Below the pieces are notes generated by a model. It saw only the letters and a list, made by a program, of their open reading frames with translations, was not told the DNA's origin and did no database searches. A stretch of DNA of 64,000 nucleotides from Mycobacteroides salmoniphilum (lineage in GTDB: Bacteria; Actinomycetota; Actinomycetes; Mycobacteriales; Mycobacteriaceae): NCBI RefSeq assembly GCF_004924335.1, contig NZ_CP024633.1, positions 1,674,001 to 1,738,000 of the forward strand, read 5' to 3'. Position numbers and translations under genes: made by a program. Of the stretch, positions 33,025 to 42,154 are shown in pieces (the stretch's first letter is position 1; each line of letters starts with the position of its first letter).

Positions 33025-34194
33025 GTGGTCCCGACAGATTCAGCCGCCCGCGCGGCGCGGCTCGTCGAAAGAATCGCCGAGCTGGAGCGAGTGAAGGCTG
33101 CCGCCGCGGCGGAGCAGGCACATGCCGCGGTGCTGCTTGATCGCGCACGCCGCGAGGACGAGGCCGCCAACGGTGTGCCTCGACGACGGCAAGGGGCGGG
33201 CGTCGCCACCGAGATCGCCTTGGCGCGGCAAGATTCGCCGGCCCGTGGCGGTCGTCATCTCGGCTTCGCGAAGGCGCTGGTGAACGAAATGCCCCACACG
33301 CTTGCGGCATTGGTGTGCGGCGCGCTGAATGAATGGCGCGCGACGATTCTGGTGCGCGAAACCGCATACCTTGCCGTCGAGGATCGGCAGAAGATCGACG
33401 TCGAGATATGCGCGGATCCGTCTCGGCTGCGCGGGATGGGCGACGCCCGGCTCACGGCGGAGGCGAAACGTCTGGCGTATCGACTCGATGCGGAGGCCGT
33501 GGTGCGCCGCGCATGCCGGGCCGAGAACGAACGTCGGGTATCCATCCGTCCCGCGCCAGACACCATGACGTACCTGACGGCGTTACTTCCGGTGAAACAG
33601 GGGGTGGCGGTCTACGCGGCTCTCAAGCGAGCCGCCGACGCGTCGATGGATCCCGTTCGTGGCCAAGGGCAGATCATGGCCGACACCCTCGTGGAGCGGG
33701 TGGCCGGAGTGCCATCCGCCGAGGCTGTTCCTCTGGGCGTGAACATCACGATCTCCGATGAGGCGCTACTGGGCGGAGGTATCGAGCCCGCGATGATCGC
33801 GGGTCACGGACCCGTCCCGGCCGCAGTGGCGCGCAGGCTCATATCCGACGGGGTCAGCGCCGGTGCGAAGGTCTTGGTGCGGCGGTTGTATCGACGCTTC
33901 GGTACGGGCGCACTGGTGGGCGCGGAGTCGCGAAGTCGGTTGTTTTCCAAGGGATTAGCGGAGCTGATCGACCTGCGTGACCAAACGTGTCGGACGCCGT
34001 ACTGCGATGCCCCGATCCGCCACCACGACCACATCGTGGGCAGTGCACGAGGCGGCGCTACGTCGTTCGATAACGGTCAGGGTCTCTGCGAGCGATGCAA
34101 TTACGTGAAGGAGTCGCCAGGGTGGAGGCATACCGTCGTAGTCACGACGCCGACCGGGTCGGTCTATCACTCGACGGCCCCTCCGCTCCTCTGA
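33025..34194 (+). CDS. 13E12-type DUF222 / HNH endonuclease
   Basis: A 389-residue protein of the DUF222-HNH (REP13E12) family. Residues 1-280 are the helical DUF222 part (RLVERIAELERVKAAAAAEQ, GRHLGFAKALVNEMPHTLAA, ADASMDPVRGQGQIMADTLV). The HNH nuclease follows: RTPYCDAPIRHHDHIVGSARGG, then NGQGLCERCNYVKESPGW. These genes are often multicopy in mycobacteria and some are DNA-damage inducible; the perfect LexA box here supports that control. It may cut DNA in a mobile-element or repair context. The gene is convergent with, and overlaps by about 50 bp, a small membrane-protein gene. Confidence 0.88.
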   Translation: MVPTDSAARAARLVERIAELERVKAAAAAEQAHAAVLLDRARREDEAANGVPRRRQGAGVATEIALARQDSPARGGRHLGFAKALVNEMPHTLAALVCGALNEWRATILVRETAYLAVEDRQKIDVEICADPSRLRGMGDARLTAEAKRLAYRLDAEAVVRRACRAENERRVSIRPAPDTMTYLTALLPVKQGVAVYAALKRAADASMDPVRGQGQIMADTLVERVAGVPSAEAVPLGVNITISDEALLGGGIEPAMIAGHGPVPAAVARRLISDGVSAGAKVLVRRLYRRFGTGALVGAESRSRLFSKGLAELIDLRDQTCRTPYCDAPIRHHDHIVGSARGGATSFDNGQGLCERCNYVKESPGWRHTVVVTTPTGSVYHSTAPPLL

Positions 34195-34471
34195 ACAAAG
34201 GCCACAGGGCGAGAACATAAATGGTGACAACAGCGACCGGAGCGACGAAGGGCAGCCAGGACGACAGTCCGGTGGGTATCGCCGTTGCCAGTAGAGCCGC
34301 GGAACCGAACAGCAGTGCGGGAAGGACTTCGGATGGCCAATGCCGGTTGTACGCGGCCGACAGAGATATCACGGCGGCCAGGCCGGAGAGCATCGCGACC
34401 AACGGGGACGTATCGGCACGCGCCAAGACGCCGATGACGAACAGCACGCCGACGATCACACCCGCTTTCAT
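34142..34471 (-). CDS. Small membrane protein at the end of the MoxR-DUF58 operon
   Basis: About 109 residues with three or four transmembrane helices (VIVGVLFVIGVLARA, LVAMLSGLAAVISLSAAY, LLFGSAALLATAIP, LPFVAPVAVVTIYVLALW). The ATG at 34471 overlaps the DUF58 stop codon (ATGA); the longer frame to 34606 lies inside the DUF58 gene. It is the last of five coupled minus-strand genes. Its 3' end runs about 50 bp into the convergent HNH gene. No family recognised. Confidence 0.6.
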   Translation of the reverse strand: MKAGVIVGVLFVIGVLARADTSPLVAMLSGLAAVISLSAAYNRHWPSEVLPALLFGSAALLATAIPTGLSSWLPFVAPVAVVTIYVLALWPLFRGAEGPSSDRPTRSAS

Positions 34472-35697
34472 CGGCGTCGTCTTACTCGCGGGCGCTGCGG
34501 CATCAGGTGCATCGCGTGGTTGAGTCCCGAGTCGTGATTCCAACCAATCACGTCGACCCCCGTCACGGAGATATTGCGATACATCCGTGAACGTTCCAAC
34601 CGCCACCAGCGGGCAACGATTGGATCGGGTTCTTCACGGAAGGGCGAGCGATCGAGCACATCGACCACCAGGACCGGGTGCCCACGCCGCCGAAGGTCGG
34701 TAAGCGCGAGACCAAAATCGGCGTTCATCAGCGTGGAAAACGCCACCACGATCGCGTTGGGCGGCATCGCGGCGCGCGGCGCCAGCGCGCTACTGCTGTG
34801 TGAATGCCATTCCCCGGCATCCAGAACGGCGTCAAGCAGGCGATAAAACTGATGGCGGCCGATATCGGGGGCAAGCCAGCGTGGAGCACTGCCCAACAGG
34901 ACCACGCCCGCCCGATCTCCACGCTGCAACACCGACTGCACCAGCTGGGCCGCGCCGCGTGCGGATCGCTCCGTTGCCGTTGTCGCCGGGCCCGACGGCT
35001 GCGGATAGGTGTCGATCAGAACGACAACATCGGCGGCCCGATCGGTCAGCCGGTCGGTGACGTGCAACCTTCCCCGCCGCGCGCTGACCCGCCAATTGAC
35101 TGTTCGCAGTGAGTCACCCGGGACGTACTCACGGATATCCGCGTACTCGACGCCCGGTCCGTGGTGTCGCGTCAGGTGTGTGCCGATCCGGTCGGGTAGG
35201 TCGGCGGGCGGCAGCCTGACGTCTTGTGGGTCTGCCAACGGGTAGACGCGCAGCTCCGCCGTGGGCAGCGTCACCGGAGCGCCAGCCCACAGGCCGGACG
35301 TCGACACCGTGTGAACCTGAACCGCAATGGTGTATCGGCCCCAGCGTTCCGCTGACACCCGCATGGTGATCTGGTTTGGCGCCGTTGCCTTGTCCATCTC
35401 GACGTGCAGACCATCCATGGGCGCCGGGAGCAGCCGACAGACCACGGCTGGCTCTGCCGATTCGACGGACGTGGTGATGGTGACCGTCTCAGACTCCAAG
35501 CACCGTAACGGTTCTGACTCACCGGAAACCCATACTCGACCGCCCTGGGGACGTCTGGAGGCACCGACGAGTACGCCGATGAAGGGTGCCGCGAATACCA
35601 CCAGCTGCCACCGGCCCGTCACCAACGCAAGCGTCAACGCGGTGCCGGCGCAGGCAGCCAGCGCCGATGTCAGCGGGGACGCGCGCCAACTGATCAT
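34468..35697 (-). CDS. DUF58 domain protein
   Basis: About 409 residues. Two transmembrane helices at the N-terminus (ALAACAGTALTLALVTG and WQLVVFAAPFIGVLVGA), a beta-rich extracytoplasmic part, then the DUF58 core HGPGVEYADIREYVPGDSLRTVNW with the conserved RxYxxGD, followed by a von Willebrand A-like domain (VVVLIDTYPQPSG). DUF58 proteins partner MoxR ATPases. The ATG at 35697 overlaps the MoxR stop codon. The set (DUF4129, small membrane protein, MoxR, DUF58) resembles mycobacterial operons thought to act in envelope-protein maturation. Confidence 0.85.
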   Translation of the reverse strand: MISWRASPLTSALAACAGTALTLALVTGRWQLVVFAAPFIGVLVGASRRPQGGRVWVSGESEPLRCLESETVTITTSVESAEPAVVCRLLPAPMDGLHVEMDKATAPNQITMRVSAERWGRYTIAVQVHTVSTSGLWAGAPVTLPTAELRVYPLADPQDVRLPPADLPDRIGTHLTRHHGPGVEYADIREYVPGDSLRTVNWRVSARRGRLHVTDRLTDRAADVVVLIDTYPQPSGPATTATERSARGAAQLVQSVLQRGDRAGVVLLGSAPRWLAPDIGRHQFYRLLDAVLDAGEWHSHSSSALAPRAAMPPNAIVVAFSTLMNADFGLALTDLRRRGHPVLVVDVLDRSPFREEPDPIVARWWRLERSRMYRNISVTGVDVIGWNHDSGLNHAMHLMPQRPRVRRRR

Positions 35698-36656
35698 CCG
35701 GATGCTCGCGGTACCGGTAGCCGGTGCAGCAGCTCGTCGACTACATGCGCGCCGGTGATACGGCGTACCCACATCTCGGGACGCAGACTGATCCGGTGTG
35801 CGATGGCGGGCACCGCGAGCGCTTTGACGTCCTCGGGTATCACAAAGTCGCGGCCGAGCAGCATGGCCCGAGCCCGCGACATCTGCACCAGGTCGAGCTC
35901 GGCGCGCGGACTGGCACCGACCTCGACATGTGAGTGGGCGCGCGTCGCGGCGGCCAGCGCGACAATGTAGCGAAGAACATCCGGATGCACCGAGACGTTT
36001 TCCACCGCTTCCCGCATCATCACAAGGTCTTCGGAGGCGATCACCTGCGACACCGTCGGCTGGGCTGACCCGCGGCTCAATCGCCGCTGCAGCATTTCGA
36101 TCTCGAGGTCCTCGCTCAGATATCCCAATTGCAGCCGGATCGCGAACCGGTCCAGCTGGGCCTCCGGTAGTGGATACGTTCCCTCATACTCAATGGGATT
36201 GTCCGTTGCCAGTACCACGAATGGTGCTGGCAGTCTGCGAGTTTCACCGTCGATGCTGACCTGTCCCTCCGCCATCGCCTCCAGCAGCGCCGATTGCGTC
36301 TTGGGTGGAGTTCGGTTGATCTCATCGGCCAGTAGGAGATTCGTGAAGATCGGCCCGGTCCGGAACTCGAAAAGTCCGGAAGACATGTCGTAGACCGTGG
36401 AGCCCAGCAGATCGGCGGGCAGTAGATCGGGGGTGAACTGCACCCGGACGAAGTCGAGCCCCAGCGCGGCGGCGAATGACCGGGCGATCAGTGTCTTGCC
36501 CAGGCCCGGTAGATCCTCGATGAGGACATGCCCGCGTGCGAGTATCGTCAGCAGAATCAGTTGTAGTGCACCACGTTTTCCGACAACAACCCGTTCGATC
36601 TCGCTCAGCACCGCATCCGCGTACTGGGTCGCGACGGCAACCGGAAGTGTGGTCAC
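35694..36656 (-). CDS. MoxR-type AAA+ ATPase
   Basis: A 320-residue AAA+ protein: Walker A EDLPGLGKT, Walker B LLLADEINRTPPKTQ, sensor VVLATDNPIEYEGTYPLPEAQLDRF, and the MoxR C-terminal lid (SPRAELDLVQMSRARAMLLG). MoxR ATPases act as chaperones, often inserting metal cofactors or maturing envelope complexes with DUF58/VWA partners. The GTG start (36656) overlaps the upstream gene. Length is typical for the family. Confidence 0.93.
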   Translation of the reverse strand: MTTLPVAVATQYADAVLSEIERVVVGKRGALQLILLTILARGHVLIEDLPGLGKTLIARSFAAALGLDFVRVQFTPDLLPADLLGSTVYDMSSGLFEFRTGPIFTNLLLADEINRTPPKTQSALLEAMAEGQVSIDGETRRLPAPFVVLATDNPIEYEGTYPLPEAQLDRFAIRLQLGYLSEDLEIEMLQRRLSRGSAQPTVSQVIASEDLVMMREAVENVSVHPDVLRYIVALAAATRAHSHVEVGASPRAELDLVQMSRARAMLLGRDFVIPEDVKALAVPAIAHRISLRPEMWVRRITGAHVVDELLHRLPVPRASG

Positions 36657-37138
36657 ATCTGCTCCAATCGTTCAAGTATCGATTGCAGTACGTCGCGGCC
36701 TGGCGCGGGCTCGGCGCGGTCCTCATGCGACGCGCCGTTCGGGTCGACCCAAGGCCACAGCTCGGGGCCGAACATCATGCGGCCGGTCGCGGCAAGCGCG
36801 GCCCGATCCTTTGACTGTCGATGACCTGCCGCCGTCTCGAAATCGGCTGCTATCAGCGGCCGCAGATGTCGATCCCAGTCTCCGCGGGTCCGTTCGGCCC
36901 AACTGATCCTCGCCTCGGCGCGGGCAAGCCATCGGTGCAACGTCTCGTCCGCCGGAAGGCCGGCCGGGGGCAACGCCCTCGGTTCAGGCGGACTTCGCAG
37001 CTGTCGCCAGAGTAGGTACAGGGCGACGGCGACCACCGCGCCGGTGATCGGGAGCGTGAGGGAGCGCAGCGGACTGGCAGCCACACAGGCTTCAGCCAAG
37101 ATCACCACCAGCAGCACGGCCGGCACGAACCATTTCAT
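36653..37138 (-). CDS. Hypothetical membrane protein of the MoxR operon
   Basis: A 161-residue protein with two N-terminal helices (FVPAVLLVVILAEACVAAS and LPITGAVVAVALYLLW) and a cytoplasmic region with WLARAEARISWAERTRGDWDRHLRPL, a pattern conserved in this position in mycobacterial MoxR operons. No formal family recognised. Both ends overlap neighbours by 4 bp, so it is translated together with MoxR and the DUF4129 protein. Confidence 0.7.
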   Translation of the reverse strand: MKWFVPAVLLVVILAEACVAASPLRSLTLPITGAVVAVALYLLWRQLRSPPEPRALPPAGLPADETLHRWLARAEARISWAERTRGDWDRHLRPLIAADFETAAGHRQSKDRAALAATGRMMFGPELWPWVDPNGASHEDRAEPAPGRDVLQSILERLEQM

Positions 37139-38058
37139 CGCCTACTCCGAAGGTCGTCCAATACGTTCTGCAGCCATCGCACGGCGGACTCGCGATCGGT
37201 CTGAGTCATCTGGTGTGGGCTAAAACGAGCCTCGGAGAAGAGCGAGACGAGCTCAGTACCCGCCTGCGAGTGGAGGGCGCCGATATGGACCGCCCGCTGC
37301 AAGACTTCCGACGGGGTATCCGAGGCAAGTGGCGCCGCCTCGGGCGCCGTCGTGAGTCCCTGCTCCATGGCCGCGTAGCAGGCAATGATCGACGCGCGCG
37401 GATCTCGGCCCGGTTCGGCGACCTCGGCGAGGCCGAGTTCAACGAGATGGGCGAGGGACCCGGATGTCGCTTCGGCGCCTTCGGATTCCGCGGATTGGTC
37501 GCCAGTGGCATCCAAGGAGTCCGGAATGTCGCGCCTCAGCACGAAGATCGTGACGGCGATGCCGATCAACACCACGCCGAGGATCACGATGGGCGCGCCG
37601 GATTCTTCCCGTCCTGGTGTGTTGCCCGGCGTTCTATGGGGCGCGGCCTCGTCGGCCGGCCGCGGTTCGGAGGTGCCCGGGGCAGGCTCGCGCACCGGGG
37701 AATCACCCGTGGGCCTGGTCAGGTAGAGCGACATCCACACCGCACTCACCAGGAGGAGAACACTGGCGGCGGCGATGAGCGCCTCGCGCCGGGTCAATCC
37801 CCGTAACCGCAAATACGACGGGCTTTCGCTCCCCACTGGCATTCCGGGGCGCCGCCGACGCAGGCTCAATAGGATGAGAATGGCTACGACACCACACAGC
37901 AAGAGCTGCAAGGCTATTGAACGAGGCTCAGCGCGAGGTTCCTCGGGCCGGGGGAGAATCGCTGGGTCCGGCAGATAGCTGCGCAGTGCGACAACCAGCA
38001 GCGCGACGAGGACAATGAGCCCGGCCGCTCGAACGAACAGCTTGTTTGCACTGTTCAT
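37135..38058 (-). CDS. DUF4129 domain membrane protein
   Basis: A 307-residue protein with four transmembrane helices (near 10-25, 46-64, 92-110, 157-176), a polar Pro-rich extracytoplasmic loop (about 112-152), and a cytoplasmic C-terminal DUF4129 domain (DPRASIIACYAAMEQGLTTA, SDTPSEVLQRAVHIGALHS, LVSLFSEARFSPHQMT). DUF4129 is typically linked to transglutaminase-like or MoxR/DUF58 systems. First gene of the five-gene operon. Confidence 0.82.
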   Translation of the reverse strand: MNSANKLFVRAAGLIVLVALLVVALRSYLPDPAILPRPEEPRAEPRSIALQLLLCGVVAILILLSLRRRRPGMPVGSESPSYLRLRGLTRREALIAAASVLLLVSAVWMSLYLTRPTGDSPVREPAPGTSEPRPADEAAPHRTPGNTPGREESGAPIVILGVVLIGIAVTIFVLRRDIPDSLDATGDQSAESEGAEATSGSLAHLVELGLAEVAEPGRDPRASIIACYAAMEQGLTTAPEAAPLASDTPSEVLQRAVHIGALHSQAGTELVSLFSEARFSPHQMTQTDRESAVRWLQNVLDDLRSRR

Positions 38059-38101
38059 GCCTCATCGTCACATGTGGACGGCCGTTCGCGTCAGTAGACG
38101 G

Positions 38102-38485
38102 TCATGAATAGGTGCCCTCGGGGATGAGGTTGGTGATGCAGAACGGGTGGCCGGCCGGATCGATCAGCACCCGCCATCCGCCCGGATTCGGCTGGGTTTC
38201 GGCCTTGGTCGCTCCGAGGCCCAGGATGCGCGCTTCTTCGGCGTCCAGGTCCGCCGCCGCGAGCTCGAGGTGTAGCTGTTTCGGTACGACACCGGCCGGC
38301 CACTGGGGCGGCTGATGGTCTGCCACGCGCTGAAAGGTCAGCAGTACGGCGGCGCCCTTCAACGCGGCCATATCGGGACTCTCGAAAAGTAACTCCAGGT
38401 CAAGGACCTGCTGGTAGAACCGAGCCAGTGCTGCCGGATCCGAACAGTCGATCGATATCGCGCCCAGTCGAGCCGTTGTCGTCAT
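38102..38485 (-). CDS. VOC (glyoxalase-like) family protein
   Basis: A 127-residue protein with the vicinal-oxygen-chelate fold pattern: LGAISIDCSDPAALARFYQQ at the N-terminus and WRVLIDPAGHPFCITNL at the C-terminus, typical of the actinobacterial 'glyoxalase-like' small VOC proteins. Substrate unknown. It is transcribed away from rnpB. Confidence 0.82.
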   Translation of the reverse strand: MTTTARLGAISIDCSDPAALARFYQQVLDLELLFESPDMAALKGAAVLLTFQRVADHQPPQWPAGVVPKQLHLELAAADLDAEEARILGLGATKAETQPNPGGWRVLIDPAGHPFCITNLIPEGTYS

Positions 38486-38505
38486 GGAGACGAGCTTGTC
38501 ACGAG

Positions 38506-38511
38506 TACGAT
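38506..38511 (+). promoter_or_regulatory. Putative -10 box of rnpB
   Basis: TACGAT fits TANNNT and ends 6 nt before the inferred first base of the RNase P RNA. Confidence 0.4.
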
Positions 38512-38517
38512 GACCGC

Positions 38518-38944
<427 letters not shown>

Positions 38945-38958
38945 CTCCCGACCTGGAT

Positions 38959-38964
38959 TAGTCT
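38959..38964 (+). promoter_or_regulatory. -10 box of a leaderless promoter (RNB-domain gene)
   Basis: TAGTCT ends 6 nt before the GTG at 38971, in the 26-bp gap after rnpB. Read-through from rnpB is also possible. Confidence 0.5.
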
Positions 38965-38970
38965 GGATTG

Positions 38971-40395
38971 GTGACGTTGAAGCGCTTGGTCGCCCGTGAC
39001 CTCAGCTTCGACGGCATCCGTGCGGAGTTCGCGCTCCCCACCGAATTCGGTCCCGACGCGCAGCGCGACGCCGCCCGGGCCGTCGATCATCACCACGGGG
39101 AACGCATCGACCGCACCGATTTGGAGTTGGTCACCATCGACCCGCCCGGATCGCGCGATCTGGATCAGGCCGTACACCTGGAACGCACCGGCAGCGGTTA
39201 CCTGCTGCACTACGCCATCGCCGACGTCGCCGCGCAGATCGAACCCGGCAGTGCCCTGGACGGCGAAGCCCGCACGCGCGGTGAGACCATCTATTTGCCC
39301 GACGGTTCGGTGCCGCTGCACCCCTTGGTGTTCTCCGAGGGATCGGCGAGCTTGTTGCCCAACGAGGTTCGGCCGGCCGCGCTATGGCGCATCGAAACCG
39401 ATGGCGATACCAACCCGGTCAGCTGGAGCGTTCAGCGTGCCCAGGTGAAATCCATACGGCAGCTGACCTATCGGGAGGCCCAGGACGCGGCGGATGCCGG
39501 TGACCCGCATCCCTCGATCGCGGTGCTGCCTGAATTCGGGCGCAAGAGAAGAGATCTCGGGTTGGCCAGGGGAGCCATCGAGTTGAACCTGCCCGCGCAG
39601 GAAGTAGTGCGCGGCCCGAGTGGTGACTGGGAGCTCGGCATCGAGGCACGCACCGAAACCGACGGCTGGAACGCGCAGATATCGCTGCTCACCGGGATCT
39701 GCGCGGCGCAGATCATGCTCGACGGCGGCATCGGCATCCTCCGCACCCTGCCGCCCGCGGACGGCGATGTGCGCCGATGGATCCGTCGCACCGCCGATGC
39801 GCTGGGGCTGCCCTGGGCAAGTGATACCCCGATCGGCGCGCAGCTGGCCGCGCTGGACCCCTGCACTACAACAACATTGGCGATGATGACCCAGGCGACC
39901 ACGCTCCTGCGGGGCGCTTCCTACTTGGTCTTCGACGGAGAACGCCCGGACGACCAGGTGGCGGGGCATGCGGGTATCGCCGCTCCCTACGCGCACGTGA
40001 CCGCACCGCTGCGCCGGCTGGGCGACCGGTTCGCCACCGAAATCTGCCTGGCGCTGTCGGCGGGCACGCCGGTGCCGCAGTGGGCACGCGACGGCTTGGC
40101 AGGCGTCAGATCGTCGCTGCTGACCTCGAATGCGTTGGCCAACAAGGTGGAGCAGGCGTGTGTGGACCTCACCGAGGCCACCGTGCTTGCCCCACAGAAG
40201 GGTCAGACCTTCGATTCGGCAGTGCTACGGGGCGCCGAGAAGAAGCGAGCCGCCGAGGTTTTCGTGACAGATCCGCCGATTCTTGCCCGCTGCGAGGGCA
40301 ATCCGCCTGAGGGGCAGCGCGCCAAACTTACGCTGCGTGAAGCGAATCCGGATACCCGGACCGTGCTGTTCGGCTTCCCGGCCGACGGCAGCTGA
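38971..40395 (+). CDS. RNB-domain (RNase II/R-like) ribonuclease
   Basis: A 474-residue protein dominated by an RNB catalytic domain: LVTIDPPGSRDLDQAVHL contains the Asp cluster that binds Mg2+, LHYAIADVAAQIEPGSALDG and RGETIYLPDGSVPLHPLVFS follow, then APYAHVTAPLRRLGDRF near residue 345. The N-terminal cold-shock domains and most of the S1 domain of full RNase R are absent, as in other short actinobacterial members. Predicted 3'-5' exoribonuclease. Starts directly after rnpB and abuts the convergent CYTH-CHAD gene. Confidence 0.88.
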   Translation: MTLKRLVARDLSFDGIRAEFALPTEFGPDAQRDAARAVDHHHGERIDRTDLELVTIDPPGSRDLDQAVHLERTGSGYLLHYAIADVAAQIEPGSALDGEARTRGETIYLPDGSVPLHPLVFSEGSASLLPNEVRPAALWRIETDGDTNPVSWSVQRAQVKSIRQLTYREAQDAADAGDPHPSIAVLPEFGRKRRDLGLARGAIELNLPAQEVVRGPSGDWELGIEARTETDGWNAQISLLTGICAAQIMLDGGIGILRTLPPADGDVRRWIRRTADALGLPWASDTPIGAQLAALDPCTTTTLAMMTQATTLLRGASYLVFDGERPDDQVAGHAGIAAPYAHVTAPLRRLGDRFATEICLALSAGTPVPQWARDGLAGVRSSLLTSNALANKVEQACVDLTEATVLAPQKGQTFDSAVLRGAEKKRAAEVFVTDPPILARCEGNPPEGQRAKLTLREANPDTRTVLFGFPADGS

Positions 40396-41883
40396 CTACT
40401 TCTTGTGCCGCACGGCCTGACGGAGCGCCTTGAGTGTTGCCTCGACCTGGTGGCGTGCGGTCTCGGCGGCGTCGTGCTCACGCTGGTACAGCACCCCGTA
40501 CGTGAAGGTGTCCTCGCCGGCGGTGTGCGCCTCGGCCGCCTGCGTGGCCAGGTACGCGCGACTTACCGTGCTGTCCTGATGCTCACCCAACAGCTCCTGG
40601 ATGTCCTTGGCCGCTTGCGAGACTCGCTTGGCCCCCTCGGCGCTGGCCACATAGCGCAACCGCTTGGCCGACTTGCGGATCCGATGCAGGGCCTCATCGC
40701 GATACTCGCCCTCGGCGCGCGCAGCCGCCCGCGCCGCACGGCGCACCTTGCGGTACGCGGCATCAAGCGTTCCGCCCTCGTCCGAGTGGTGGGTGTCCGA
40801 TGGCGGCCCGGCGGAAGCGACCAGCGCGTCCAGGGAATCGAGCAGCCGAAAGTAGCGATGACTGCGCATGGCCGCGAACGAGCGGCGTAACCCATTGTCG
40901 TAGTGCTGTCTGGCCGCATCCACCAGACGTTCGTGCACCGGGCCCCGGATGAGTGGTTCGGGAAGCTCGGTCAGCGCCGCGGCGTAGCGCTGCGCCAGCA
41001 CCTCGGCATCACGCGCCCCCCCGAGGATGTTGGCCAGCAGACGGAGCTCGTCGAGTGGCTCGGTGTTCGTGTCCACGCCGAAGCGCTCCGGATTGGACTG
41101 CAACAGACTGCGGATCCGCCGAATCGTGACGCGCATCTGGTGCACCGAATCATCGGTATCCACCCTTACCGCGCGGTCCCAGCCGAGCAGCTGATCCAGC
41201 TGCTCCAGGAGGGCGCGTTGGATCGGATCCTTACCGGAGGGGCGTGCGCGCTCGGGCACATCAAGAACGCGAGCCAATTTGGAGCCGTGCCCGGCAGGGG
41301 CGGCCCCGGCGTCCAGCAGGCGAGCGGTGACCCGGTCGAACAGTGCGGTGTCGCCGAATGCCGATAGCTCCAGCTCCCATTCCCGCCAGCTCTGCACGGC
41401 GCCTTCCTCGCCGGAGTCCTGGCCGGTCAGCCGAGTGGCGGTCACCTGGTCATCGCAGAATTCGGCGAGCTGCTCACCCTCGGTGCCGATCAGCGTGGAC
41501 AGAGTGCGCACAGTGCTGATGCGGGCCACCGGAGCCAGCACGTCCTCGCGCACCACCGCGAGCACGGTGTCCCGGAGCTCCTCCGGGACCACCAGGGAAT
41601 CGGCTTCCTCGCCTTCGTCGAGGGGGAGTCGCAGCTCGGTTCGGGTGTCCGGCCCCGCGGGCAACTTCAGATGCCATCCCGCGTCCGTGCCGCCCGTGCG
41701 ACGCCGCAACGTGATGCGCTGGTAGGCCAGCCGTTGATCGGGCGTGTCAAAGTACACCGCGTCCAATTCTTGCTGGGGTTGCTGCTCCACATGCGCGACA
41801 GCGGAAATCCCGTCGAATGATGGATTGATGGTCGCGTCGGTGACGTCGAACTTCCGCTCGACCTCGACGTGCTGAGATGGCAT
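40396..41883 (-). CDS. CYTH and CHAD domain protein
   Basis: A 495-residue protein. Residues 1-195 are a CYTH domain starting with VEVERKFDV (the ExExK motif) and including LRRRTGGTDAGWHLKLPAG. Residues about 215-495 are a CHAD domain with conserved His (VHQMRVTIRRIRSLL, HRIRKSAKRLRYVAS). CYTH proteins hydrolyse triphosphates; CHAD binds polyphosphate granules, so a role in polyphosphate/triphosphate metabolism is likely. The ATG at 41883 gives the expected family start; the frame extends to 41982. Equivalent in position to M. tuberculosis Rv2226. Confidence 0.9.
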   Translation of the reverse strand: MPSQHVEVERKFDVTDATINPSFDGISAVAHVEQQPQQELDAVYFDTPDQRLAYQRITLRRRTGGTDAGWHLKLPAGPDTRTELRLPLDEGEEADSLVVPEELRDTVLAVVREDVLAPVARISTVRTLSTLIGTEGEQLAEFCDDQVTATRLTGQDSGEEGAVQSWREWELELSAFGDTALFDRVTARLLDAGAAPAGHGSKLARVLDVPERARPSGKDPIQRALLEQLDQLLGWDRAVRVDTDDSVHQMRVTIRRIRSLLQSNPERFGVDTNTEPLDELRLLANILGGARDAEVLAQRYAAALTELPEPLIRGPVHERLVDAARQHYDNGLRRSFAAMRSHRYFRLLDSLDALVASAGPPSDTHHSDEGGTLDAAYRKVRRAARAAARAEGEYRDEALHRIRKSAKRLRYVASAEGAKRVSQAAKDIQELLGEHQDSTVSRAYLATQAAEAHTAGEDTFTYGVLYQREHDAAETARHQVEATLKALRQAVRHKK

Positions 41884-42154
41884 GAGGGGTGTGCCCTGAC
41901 GGTCGAAGGGACGGGATGCTCGGCGTGCGCGGGCTTGGGCGAGTATGAGACACGGTGCCACATTCAGGTAAACAATGGTCACGACTTGTCACGGGGTAAT
42001 CTAAGATTCTCTTAGGATTCTCATAAGGTTGGGGTATCGGATTGGGCAGCCGTATTCGTTTCGCACCGCGTGTGGTGCCGAGTGTTGGTGTTGTGTGGTC
42101 GGTATCGTCCCCTTATGGGGCGCCAGCCGTATCCACAGCTAGACCGAGGTCGAC

